Shown in pieces: positions 32,567 through 39,600 of a DNA stretch of 64,000 nucleotides. This stretch comes from VRUE01 sp047519745 (GTDB lineage Bacteria; Actinomycetota; Thermoleophilia; Solirubrobacterales; 70-9), in NCBI GenBank assembly GCA_047519745.1, contig JAPVSJ010000009.1:11505-75504 (forward strand), read 5' to 3'. Each line of letters starts with the position of its first letter. Positions within the stretch are counted from its first letter, which is position 1. The notes beneath the pieces are model-generated. The model had not been told where the DNA came from. It saw only the letters and a program-made list of their open reading frames with translations, and did not search any database. The translations under genes were made by a program, and so were the position numbers.

Positions 32567-34753
32567 ATGAGACGCTTCGCCACCTGGACCACCGGCCACC
32601 GCGCGGTCGTGATCATCGGCTGGATCGCCGCCCTGATCGTGATGCTGGTGGCCTCCAGTTCGGTCGGCTCGGCTTTCACGGAAGAATTCAAGCTGCCCTC
32701 CTCCGATTCCCAGGAAGCCTTCGACCTGCTGGAACACAAATTCCCGCAGCAGTCCGGGGTGACGGCGGAAATCGTCTACAAGGCGCCGGCCGGAGCCGGC
32801 TCGGCAGCTGTGAAGAAGAAGATGGAGGGCGTCTTCGCCGAAGCGGAAAAGCTGCCGCACGTCAGCGAAGTCGCCAGCCCCTACAAGTCCGGCGGCGCCG
32901 CAGCAATCAGCAAAGACGGCGAAATCGCCTACGCGACGGTCCAGTACGACACCACCACCGACAAGCTCGAAAAGAGCGACATCAAGAAGCTCGTCGCGAT
33001 CGGCCATGCGGCGTCGAGCGACGGCCTGCAGGTCGAGGTGGGCGGGGCGCCGGTCGAGGAAGTGCGCGCCGAAGAAGAAGGCGGCGACTCCTCGTTTGCG
33101 ATCGGCCTGTTCGCCGCCGTCTTGATCCTGTTGATCACCTTCGGCTCGGTGGTGGCGATGGGCCTGCCGCTACTCACCGCCCTGTTCGCGCTCGGCGTCG
33201 GGATCAGCCTGATCACGCTCGGCACCCACGTTTTCGACACCGCCAACTTCGCGCCGGAATTGGCGGCGATGATCGGGCTCGGCGTCGGCATCGACTACGC
33301 GCTCTTCATCCTCACCCGCTTCCGCAACGGGCTCGACGAGGGACTGGAGCCCCGCGACGCGGCGATCGCGGCCGTTGACACCGCGGGCCGCGCGGTCCTC
33401 TTCGCCGGTGTCACCGTGATCATCTCGCTGATGGGGATGCTGCTGCTCGGCATCAGCTTCCTCTACGGGGTGGCGATGGCCGCCGCGCTGGCCGTGCTGT
33501 GCACGATGATCGCCGCGCTGACCCTGCTTCCTGCCCTGCTGACGATCGCCGGCCGCCGCGTCGACCGGCTGCGCATCCCGGGCCTGGGGAAGCGCGAGCC
33601 GTCCACCGCCGAAGACACGCGCTGGTTCCGCTGGAGCCGCGAGATCCAGCGGCGGCCGGCCCTCTCGGCCGTCCTCTCAGGGGCGTTGCTGCTCGCCCTC
33701 TGCATCCCGACCCTCTCGCTGCGGCTCGGCTCCAACGACGCCGGCACCGACCCCGCCGGCTCCTCGACGCGCGATGCCTACGACCTGCTGGCGGAGGGCT
33801 TCGGCCCCGGCTTCAACGGCCCGTTCCAGATGGTCGCGGCGCTGCCCGGCAAGGGCGAAGACCAGGCGCTCGTCACCCTGCGCAAGACGCTGAAGAGCGA
33901 AGAAGGCGTGGCGAAAGTCACCGCGATCACGCTCAACCCCGCCGAAAACACCGGCGTGTTCCAGGCCTACCCGACGACCTCGCCGCAGAGCGCCGACACG
34001 ACCAAGCTGCTCGACCACATCCGCAACGACGTCCTGCCCCCGATCGAGCAAAAGACCGGGGCGCAGCTCCACGTCGGCGGCATCACGGCGATCTTCGAGG
34101 ACTTCGGCGATGCGATCTCGGAAAAGCTGCCGCTCTTCATCGGCGTCGTCCTGCTGCTCTCGGCGCTGCTGCTGATGATCGTCTTCCGCTCCGTACTGGT
34201 GCCGCTGAAGGCGATAACGATGAACCTGCTCAGCATCGGCGCCGCCTTCGGCCTGATCGTCGCCGTCTTCCAGTGGGGCTGGGGCGCGAGCATCATCGGC
34301 ATCGACGGCACCGGCCCGATCGTCTCCTTCTTCCCCGTCTTCCTCTTCGCGATCGTCTTCGGGCTCTCGATGGACTACGAGGTCTTCCTGATGTCGCGGA
34401 TCCACGAGGAGTGGGAGCACAAGCACGATGCGACCCTCGCCGTCACCCGCGGCCTCGCCCTGACCGGCCGCGTGATCACCGCCGCCGCGGCGATCATGGT
34501 CACCGTCTTCGCCTCGTTCATGATCGGCGAAGACCGGATCATCAAACTCTTCGGCCTCGGCCTCGCCTCCGCGGTCTTCATCGACGCCGTGATAATCCGC
34601 TCGGTCCTCGTACCGGCCGTGATGCAGCTCTTCGGCCGCCGCGCCTGGTGGCTGCCCGCCTGGCTGGACCGCCTCCTCCCCAGGCTCCACGTTGAGCCGG
34701 CAGAGGGCGACCCGGCGCCGACCGGAGAGCATCCGATAGTCGAGAGCGCCTGA
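32567..34753 (+). CDS. MMPL/RND family transporter
   Basis: A 728-residue membrane protein with two MMPL repeats. Each has a large extracytoplasmic loop after TM1 and then a five-helix bundle: FAIGLFAAVLILLITFGSVV through ALTLLPALLTIAGRRVD, and LFIGVVLLLSALLLMIVFRS through VLVPAVMQLFGRRAWWLP. Signature segments are GIDYALFILTRFRNGLDEG and GLSMDYEVFLMSRIHEEWEH. In actinobacteria such proteins export lipids or siderophores; the substrate is unknown here. ATG at 32567 is preferred over an upstream GTG; TACGGT lies ten bases before it. Confidence 0.88.
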   Translation: MRRFATWTTGHRAVVIIGWIAALIVMLVASSSVGSAFTEEFKLPSSDSQEAFDLLEHKFPQQSGVTAEIVYKAPAGAGSAAVKKKMEGVFAEAEKLPHVSEVASPYKSGGAAAISKDGEIAYATVQYDTTTDKLEKSDIKKLVAIGHAASSDGLQVEVGGAPVEEVRAEEEGGDSSFAIGLFAAVLILLITFGSVVAMGLPLLTALFALGVGISLITLGTHVFDTANFAPELAAMIGLGVGIDYALFILTRFRNGLDEGLEPRDAAIAAVDTAGRAVLFAGVTVIISLMGMLLLGISFLYGVAMAAALAVLCTMIAALTLLPALLTIAGRRVDRLRIPGLGKREPSTAEDTRWFRWSREIQRRPALSAVLSGALLLALCIPTLSLRLGSNDAGTDPAGSSTRDAYDLLAEGFGPGFNGPFQMVAALPGKGEDQALVTLRKTLKSEEGVAKVTAITLNPAENTGVFQAYPTTSPQSADTTKLLDHIRNDVLPPIEQKTGAQLHVGGITAIFEDFGDAISEKLPLFIGVVLLLSALLLMIVFRSVLVPLKAITMNLLSIGAAFGLIVAVFQWGWGASIIGIDGTGPIVSFFPVFLFAIVFGLSMDYEVFLMSRIHEEWEHKHDATLAVTRGLALTGRVITAAAAIMVTVFASFMIGEDRIIKLFGLGLASAVFIDAVIIRSVLVPAVMQLFGRRAWWLPAWLDRLLPRLHVEPAEGDPAPTGEHPIVESA

Positions 34754-34758
34754 ATCCC

Positions 34759-34860
34759 TGACGTCGTAGGACCAAGCGAGGACGTGACGGCGGCGCAGCG
34801 ACAGTGCTCCGCACGGCGCGTAGCCGCCGGTGCGTCCTCGCGCCGCGTCCTACGGCGTCA
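34759..34860. repeat. Imperfect palindrome, about 100 bp, between the MMPL gene and rpmB
   Basis: The left arm TGACGTCGTAGGAC and right arm GTCCTACGGCGTCA pair with one mismatch. Further inside, GCGAGGACG/CGTCCTCGC and CGGCGGC/GCCGCCG pair, around a loop near 34797-34812. The right end includes the rpmB stop codon. It is the only sequence between two convergent genes, so a bidirectional terminator is possible. Confidence 0.65.
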
Positions 34861-35049
34861 GGCGGCCTTGGTGACCTTGTTGGCCTTTAGGCACCGAGTG
34901 CAGACGTAGGTGCGCAGCTTGCGGCCCTTCTCTTCGATCCGCACCTTCTGCAGGTTCGGGTCGAAGCGCCGCTTCGTGGCGACCATCGAGTGGCTCCGGG
35001 ACTGGCCGAACGCCGGTCCCTTGCCGCAGCTGTGGCATACCTTGGCCAT
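34858..35049 (-). CDS. rpmB: 50S ribosomal protein L28, zinc-binding form
   Basis: A 63-residue protein starting MAKVCHSCGKGPAFGQSRSH, with HSMVATKRRFDPNLQKVRIE and a second cysteine pair CTRC, the C+ zinc form. The ATG at 35047-35049 is the family start. It is divergent from a vapBC pair across a short region holding a 12-bp palindrome. Confidence 0.95.
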   Translation of the reverse strand: MAKVCHSCGKGPAFGQSRSHSMVATKRRFDPNLQKVRIEEKGRKLRTYVCTRCLKANKVTKAA

Positions 35050-35076
35050 CGGGTCGTGCATGCTACCGTGATCGTT

Positions 35077-35088
35077 AGTTAGCTAACT
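35077..35088 (+). promoter_or_regulatory. 12-bp palindrome, candidate operator of the second vapBC
   Basis: AGTTAGCTAACT is a perfect palindrome. It is flanked by further GTTAG (35074-35078) and ACTAAC (35091-35096) half-sites in an unusually AT-rich stretch between rpmB and vapB. The spacing suits an autoregulated toxin-antitoxin promoter; rpmB expression could also be affected. Confidence 0.5.
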
Positions 35089-35146
35089 GGACTAACTTAG
35101 ATGGGTCGCAAACTCCGACGACCGTCCGACCGTGAGGGGGAGAGAA

Positions 35147-35434
35147 ATGGGCGCTGAGGACTTGGAGCAGGTGAACATGCACGAGGCCAAGACCCACTTG
35201 TCGAGGCTGGTCGAGCGGGTGGAAGGAGGCGAGGAGATCGTGATCAGCCGCGCAGGGAAGCCGGCGGCAAAGTTGGTGCCGGTGAAGCTCGGCCCACGCA
35301 AGCTGGGCGGATGGGAGGGCCGCATGGAGGTGCCGTCAGACGAGGAGTGGAAGCGGATGGACAAGGAAATCGAGCAGCTCTTCGAGGAAAGCGAGATCTT
35401 CCCGGGCGAAAACAAGAGGCGCGGGAAGAATTGA
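35147..35434 (+). CDS. vapB: Phd/YefM-type antitoxin of second vapBC pair
   Basis: A 95-residue antitoxin: MGAEDLEQVNMHEAKTHLSR, then LVERVEGGEEIVISRAGKPA and AKLVPVKLG, the Phd fold, then an acidic C-terminus (DEEWKRMDKEIEQLFEESEI) that should bind the toxin. ATG at 35147 follows GAGGGGGAGAGAA, a reasonable ribosome binding site. The stop overlaps the toxin's TTG start (TTGA). Confidence 0.85.
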   Translation: MGAEDLEQVNMHEAKTHLSRLVERVEGGEEIVISRAGKPAAKLVPVKLGPRKLGGWEGRMEVPSDEEWKRMDKEIEQLFEESEIFPGENKRRGKN

Positions 35435-35811
35435 GACTGCTGCTCGACACCCAGGTCTTGATCTGGACGCTGACCGACCCGGGGCGTCTTTCCAAAGACG
35501 CGAGGAGCGCGATGATCTCGGGCGAAAACCGAGTCTTCGTCAGCCTAGTCAGCCCATGGGAGATGGCAATTAAGGCGGCACTCGGCAATTTGACTCCGCC
35601 CGAAGACCTCGAGCTGCAGCTGACCGAGAACAGGTTCGATCTACTGCCGATCGCCCTGCGTCACACACGGGCGGTTGCGACTTTGCCCCATCATCACGGT
35701 GACCCTTTCGACCGTATGCTGGTCGCCCAAGCGCAGGTCGACGGAATGACTTTGGTCACCTCGGATCGTGAGATCGAGCGCTACCAAGTAGCGCTGATGC
35801 CCGCGATCTAG
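35431..35811 (+). CDS. vapC: VapC-type PIN-domain toxin, second pair
   Basis: A 126-residue PIN nuclease from a TTG start: LRLLLDTQVLIWTLTDPGRL, then SLVSPWEMAIKAALGNL, then HHHGDPFDRMLVAQAQVDGM and TLVTSDREIERYQV. The acidic residues Asp (LLLDT), Glu (PWEMAIK), Asp (GDPFDR) and Asp (VTSDREI) are all kept. Start choice rests on the TTGA overlap with the antitoxin stop and on the family's usual beginning. Its stop overlaps the ribH stop tail-to-tail in CTAG. Confidence 0.85.
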   Translation: MRLLLDTQVLIWTLTDPGRLSKDARSAMISGENRVFVSLVSPWEMAIKAALGNLTPPEDLELQLTENRFDLLPIALRHTRAVATLPHHHGDPFDRMLVAQAQVDGMTLVTSDREIERYQVALMPAI

Positions 35812-36299
35812 GCGAGCTGGCGCTGCAAAAGCGCCATGCGGGCAACGGTCAGGGCGGCGTTGCGCCCCTGGTCGCGCTTGCCTCCCCCCGCCCGTTCCAG
35901 CGCCTGCTCCATCGTGTCGCAGGTGATCACGCCGAAGGCGCAGGGCACGCCGGTCGCCAGCTGCACGTCCTGGATGCCGCGGGCGGCCTCGGCGCAGACG
36001 AAGTCGTAGTGGTCGGTCTCGCCGCGGATGACGACGCCGAGGCAGGCCACGCCCGCGAACTCGCCGCTTTCGGCGTGCAGCTTGGCGGCGAAGGGAAGCT
36101 CGTAGGCGCCCGGGACCGAGGCGTGACGGACGGCCGCTGGAGGCACTCCGGCCAGCTCGAAGCCCTCGTTGGCGCCACGCAGCAGGCGCTGGGCGAGGTC
36201 CTCGTAGAAGCGTCCGACGCAAACGGCGAAGCTGAGCGTCGAGAGGATCGAACGCTCGCCCTCGTCGAAGCCCTCCAGGAAAGCGCCGGGCTCAGCCAC
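35808..36299 (-). CDS. ribH: 6,7-dimethyl-8-ribityllumazine synthase
   Basis: A 163-residue lumazine synthase condensing ArP with 3,4-dihydroxybutanone phosphate, the penultimate step to riboflavin. Segments: FAVCVGRFYEDLAQRLLRGA, VPGAYELPFAAKLHAESGEF, CLGVVIRGETDHYDFVCAEA (catalytic His region) and VPCAFGVITCDTMEQALERA. The phosphate loop RAGGGKRDQGRNAALTVARM is complete. It is the last gene of ribD-ribE-ribBA-ribH and overlaps ribBA by 8 bp. Confidence 0.96.
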   Translation of the reverse strand: MAEPGAFLEGFDEGERSILSTLSFAVCVGRFYEDLAQRLLRGANEGFELAGVPPAAVRHASVPGAYELPFAAKLHAESGEFAGVACLGVVIRGETDHYDFVCAEAARGIQDVQLATGVPCAFGVITCDTMEQALERAGGGKRDQGRNAALTVARMALLQRQLA

Positions 36300-37617
36300 C
36301 GGCGTTCCCCGCGTCGCGTTCCTCCTCGTCGTGGATCATCTCTTCGTCGAGCGCCAGGCCCTGGTGGTGCAACGTGTGGCCCATCTTGTCGCGCTTGACC
36401 CGCAGGTAGCTCTCGTTGTGGGCGTTGGGCGCCGACTCGATCGGCACCTGCTCGGTGACCGAGAGGCCGTAGCCCTCGAGGCCGACGATCTTTTTCGGAT
36501 TGTTGGTGAGGATGCGGATGCTGGTCAGGCCGAGGTCGCCGAGGATCTGGGCGCCGATGCCGTAGTCGCGCAGGTCGGCGGGCAGGCCGAGCTTGAGGTT
36601 GGCCTCGACCGTGTCGGCCCCCTCCTCCTGGAGTTTGTAGGCGCGCAGCTTGTTGAGCAGGCCGATCCCGCGCCCCTCCTGGGAGAGGTAGAGGAGGACG
36701 CCCTGGCCCTCCTGCTCGATCATCGCCAGCGCCGAGGCGAGCTGTTCGCCGCAGTCGCAGCGCATGCTGTGGAAGACGTCGCCGGTGAGGCACTCGCTGT
36801 GGACGCGGACCAGCACGTCCTCCGCCCCGTCGACCTCGCCCTTGACCATCGCGACGTGGTGTTTGTCGTCGACCAGCGAGCGGTAGCCGACCGCGGTGAA
36901 GTCGCCGAAGGCGGTCGGCAGGCCGGTGGCGACGACGCGCTCGACCAGCTTCTCGGTGCGGCGCCGGTACGCGATCAGCTCGGCGACGGTGATCATCTTC
37001 AGGCCGTGCCGCTCGCAGTAGGGCACGAGGTCCGGGACGCGCGCCATCGTGCCGTCATCGTTCATCACCTCGCAGATCACCCCGGCGGGGATGAGGCCGG
37101 CGAGGCGGGCGAGGTCGACGCTGGCCTCGGTGTGGCCGGTGCGCTCCAGCACGCCGCCCTCTTTGGCCCGCAGCGGGAACATGTGGCCGGGGACGACGAT
37201 GTCGCGCGGACCCGAGTTGGGGTCGATCGCGACCTGGATCGTGTGGGCACGGTCGTGGGCGGAGATGCCGGTGCTGACCCCGCCCGCCGCCTCGATCGTC
37301 ACCGTGAAGGCGGTCTGCAGCGGCGCCTCGTTCTTGGCCGCCATCAGGTTGAGCCCGAGCCGTTCGCAGCGTTCCGCGGTCAGCGCCAGGCAGATCAGCC
37401 CGCGCGCTTCCTTGGCCATGAAGTTGACCGCCTCGGGGGTGGCGAACTGGGCGGCCATCACGAGGTCGCCCTCGTTCTCGCGGTCTTCGCCGTCGCAGAC
37501 GACGACCATGCGGCCGCGGCGGATCTCCTCGATCGCCTCCTCGATCGTCGAGAAGGGACTCTCGCCCTCGGCCCGCGTCGCTCCGTCTTGTCTCTGGGTC
37601 TCCGTCATCTGGCTCAC
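36292..37617 (-). CDS. ribBA: Bifunctional DHBP synthase / GTP cyclohydrolase II
   Basis: A 441-residue fusion. The N-terminal RibB half has VVVCDGEDRENEGDLVMAAQ, FMAKEARGLICLALTAERCE, HDRAHTIQVAIDPNSG-like and GHTEASVDLARLAGLIPAGV. The C-terminal RibA half has RVHSECLTGDVFHSMRCDCG (zinc cysteines), SQEGRGIGLLNKLRAYKLQE and LRDYGIGAQILGDLGLTSIR. It makes both precursors of riboflavin from ribulose-5-P and GTP. It overlaps ribE by 4 bp. Confidence 0.97.
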   Translation of the reverse strand: MSQMTETQRQDGATRAEGESPFSTIEEAIEEIRRGRMVVVCDGEDRENEGDLVMAAQFATPEAVNFMAKEARGLICLALTAERCERLGLNLMAAKNEAPLQTAFTVTIEAAGGVSTGISAHDRAHTIQVAIDPNSGPRDIVVPGHMFPLRAKEGGVLERTGHTEASVDLARLAGLIPAGVICEVMNDDGTMARVPDLVPYCERHGLKMITVAELIAYRRRTEKLVERVVATGLPTAFGDFTAVGYRSLVDDKHHVAMVKGEVDGAEDVLVRVHSECLTGDVFHSMRCDCGEQLASALAMIEQEGQGVLLYLSQEGRGIGLLNKLRAYKLQEEGADTVEANLKLGLPADLRDYGIGAQILGDLGLTSIRILTNNPKKIVGLEGYGLSVTEQVPIESAPNAHNESYLRVKRDKMGHTLHHQGLALDEEMIHDEEERDAGNAGG

Positions 37618-38219
37618 GCCTGCTCCTTTCGCGCCAATGGTCCCACTAACCGCTCGACATGCTTGGCAACTACGTCACACTCGACATTCAGCTTGCGTCC
37701 CGGGGCGGCGTCGCCCAGAGTCGTCCTCTCCAGGGTCTCGGGTATCAGGGAAACAGATACCCAAGACTCGCCCAAATCCGCGATCGTGAGACTGACGCCG
37801 TCGAGCGTTATCGAGCCCTTGTCGATCGCGTAGCGCAGAAGACCGGGGTCGAGCGCGATGCGCAGGCGTTTGGCGAAGCCGTCGTCCTCGATCGAGACGA
37901 CCTCACCAACGCCGTCGACATGCCCTTGGACGATGTGACCGCCGAGGCGATCGGACGCCTTCATCGCCAGCTCCAGGTTGACCCCGCCGCCGACCTCCAA
38001 GCCGCCGAGCGAGGTCACCTCCAGCGTCTGGTTCATCGCCTCGGTTTCGAAGCCGTGAGCATCGATCGTCGTGGCGGTGAGACATACGCCGTTGACGGCG
38101 ACCGAGTCGCCCAGCTCGATCTCGGCCGCCAGCGAGGTCGCGATTCGGAGGCGGGCGCCGTCGGTGCCGCGGTCGAGTGACTCGATTGTGCCGACGTCCT
38201 GGATCAGTCCGGTGAACAT
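37614..38219 (-). CDS. ribE: Riboflavin synthase alpha chain
   Basis: A 201-residue protein of two lumazine-binding repeats that disproportionates two lumazines into riboflavin. The first repeat is MFTGLIQDVGTIESLDRGTD with ELGDSVAVNGVCLTATTID; the second is GGHIVQGHVDGVGEVVSIED with DKGSITLDGVSLTIADLGES and VSLIPETLERTTLGD. It lies one base after the ribD stop in the operon. Confidence 0.96.
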   Translation of the reverse strand: MFTGLIQDVGTIESLDRGTDGARLRIATSLAAEIELGDSVAVNGVCLTATTIDAHGFETEAMNQTLEVTSLGGLEVGGGVNLELAMKASDRLGGHIVQGHVDGVGEVVSIEDDGFAKRLRIALDPGLLRYAIDKGSITLDGVSLTIADLGESWVSVSLIPETLERTTLGDAAPGRKLNVECDVVAKHVERLVGPLARKEQA

Positions 38220-38220
38220 C

Positions 38221-39402
38221 TCACCACTCCTTGAAGCGGGCCGTGATCAGGACATCGTCGCCGATCGGCTCTGCGGTGGTGTGGTGAGCGAGGGTGGGGG
38301 TGTCCCTCCTGCTTGCTGGGTTTTTCGCCCGGGGCTCCGGTGGCCGTCCGAGATTGCTTGTGGGGCGAAAAACAGGACGCCGCTGCGCCGGAGGGACACC
38401 CCCACCCTCGCTCTGCGGATCGCCGATAAGGAGCGGGGCTATGAAGGTGCGGGATCCGTCGATGGCGTCCTTTGCGAGAAAAGCTGAGGCTAGGGTTCGG
38501 CCGCCCTCTAGGAAGAGGCTGGTGATGTTGCGGCGGCCGAGCTCTGAGAGGGCGGCTTCGACGTCGTCGGCTACGAGGATCTCGGCGCCTGCGGCGCGCA
38601 GGGCGCTGACTCGATCCGGCTCGGCGGTCTGCGAGACGACAACGAGAACCGGAGCTTGGTCGAGCGTTTGGAGGAGCTGGGAGTCGAGCGGCAGGCGGGC
38701 CTGGCGGTCGAAGACGACGCGGATCGGCTGCCGCGGAGCTTCCGGGGTGCGGGCGGTGAGCAACGGGTCGTCGGCTAGGACGGTGCCGATGCCTACCGCT
38801 ATCGCGTCCGATTCGGCGCGCCAGCGGTGGACGAGCTCCTGGCTCTCGGGGCCGGAGATCCAGGGCGAGGCGCCAGGTGGGGTCTCGGTCTGGCCGTCGA
38901 GCGACATCGCCAGCTTCAGCGTCACCAGCGGCAGGCCGGTGCGGGCGTGCTTGCGGAAGGGCTGGTTGAGCAACCGCGCCGCGGTCGCCTCCTCACCGGC
39001 CGCGAACTCGACTTTCACTTCCCCGTCGCGAAGCATTCCCGGCCCGCGCCCGGCGGCCTTCAGGCTCGGATCGTCAGAGGCGATCACAACCCGCGAAATC
39101 CCAGCCTCCAGGATCGCATCCACACAAGGCGGCTGCCGCCCCTGATGCGCACAGGGCTCCAACGTCACATACATAGTCGCCCCACGAGGATCCTCCCCCC
39201 TCCCCGCGCAATCAACAAGCGCCGCCCGCTCAGCATGCAACTCCCCCAGCTTCGCGTGAAACCCCTCGCCGATCACGCTTCCGTCACGCACTATCACCGC
39301 TCCAACGAGGGGATTTGGACTGACCCGCCCGCGCCCAAGCTCCGCAAGCTCAAGCGCCCGCCTCAGGTATTCGCGATCCGCAGTTTTCAGCGAGGCGTCC
39401 AT
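38221..39402 (-). CDS. ribD: Bifunctional riboflavin deaminase/reductase RibD with palindromic-repeat insert
   Basis: A 393-residue enzyme for steps two and three of riboflavin synthesis. The N-terminal deaminase has GRGRVSPNPLVGAVIVRDG, HAERAALVDCAGRGEDPRG and the zinc site EPCAHQGRQPPCVDAI. The reductase has LVTLKLAMSLDGQTETPPGA and ITSLFLEGGRTLASAFLAKD. Residues about 330-373, between FIAPLLIGD and the conserved end IGDDVLITARFKEW, are encoded by palindromic repeat C (GVPPAQRRPVFRPTSNLGRP and following). ATG at 39400-39402 is preferred; a TTG seven codons upstream (39423) is possible. Confidence 0.92.
   Translation of the reverse strand: MDASLKTADREYLRRALELAELGRGRVSPNPLVGAVIVRDGSVIGEGFHAKLGELHAERAALVDCAGRGEDPRGATMYVTLEPCAHQGRQPPCVDAILEAGISRVVIASDDPSLKAAGRGPGMLRDGEVKVEFAAGEEATAARLLNQPFRKHARTGLPLVTLKLAMSLDGQTETPPGASPWISGPESQELVHRWRAESDAIAVGIGTVLADDPLLTARTPEAPRQPIRVVFDRQARLPLDSQLLQTLDQAPVLVVVSQTAEPDRVSALRAAGAEILVADDVEAALSELGRRNITSLFLEGGRTLASAFLAKDAIDGSRTFIAPLLIGDPQSEGGGVPPAQRRPVFRPTSNLGRPPEPRAKNPASRRDTPTLAHHTTAEPIGDDVLITARFKEW
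38286..38413 (-). repeat. Palindromic repeat copy C (128 bp) inside ribD
   Basis: Arms 38286-38309 and 38390-38413 are exact reverse complements over 24 bp. On the minus strand the core halves GCGGCGTCCTGTTTTTCG and GGCGAAAAACCCAGC are present. ribD reads it in the same orientation as the core, opposite to the way recG reads copy B, and again without a stop codon. Confidence 0.9.
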
Positions 39403-39406
39403 GTTG

Positions 39407-39424
39407 ATTGACGAGTCAGTCAAT
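39407..39424 (-). promoter_or_regulatory. Inverted repeat immediately upstream of ribD
   Basis: ATTGAC (39407-39412) and GTCAAT (39419-39424) form a 6+6 inverted repeat with a 6-bp spacer, ending five bases before the ribD ATG. It could be an operator for the riboflavin operon. No FMN riboswitch fits in the 44 bp between ribD and repeat D. Confidence 0.4.
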
Positions 39425-39445
39425 GGTACCGCCTGGCCCGGAGAA

Positions 39446-39566
39446 GCCGGGAACGGGGTGTCCCCGTCGAGCGCGGCGTCCTGTTTTTCGCACTGCGCTG
39501 TCGGCGAGAGCCGTCAGACTCCAAGGCGAAAAACCCAGCACTCGACGGGGACACCCCGTTCCCGGC
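39446..39566 (+). repeat. Palindromic repeat copy D (121 bp) between ribD and the glycosyltransferase gene
   Basis: Arms 39446-39471 and 39541-39566 are exact reverse complements over 26 bp. The core GCGGCGTCCTGTTTTTCG begins right after the left arm, and GGCGAAAAACCCAGC lies before the right arm. The middle (GAGAGCCGTCAGACTCCAAG) resembles that of copy B. The element lies in the divergent promoter region, 44 bp from the ribD ATG and 35 bp from the glycosyltransferase ATG. Confidence 0.9.
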
Positions 39567-39600
39567 CCCACGCCGCCCTCGCGGATACCCTGACCGGCCC

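Noticed and set aside
25553..39566. Repeats A-D as ordinary Rho-independent terminators
   Set aside because: Two copies lie inside intact coding genes (recG, ribD), and all four keep a shared internal core that a terminator would not need.
39403..39600. FMN riboswitch before ribD
   Set aside because: Only 44 bp lie between ribD and repeat D, and no RFN-element motifs are visible.
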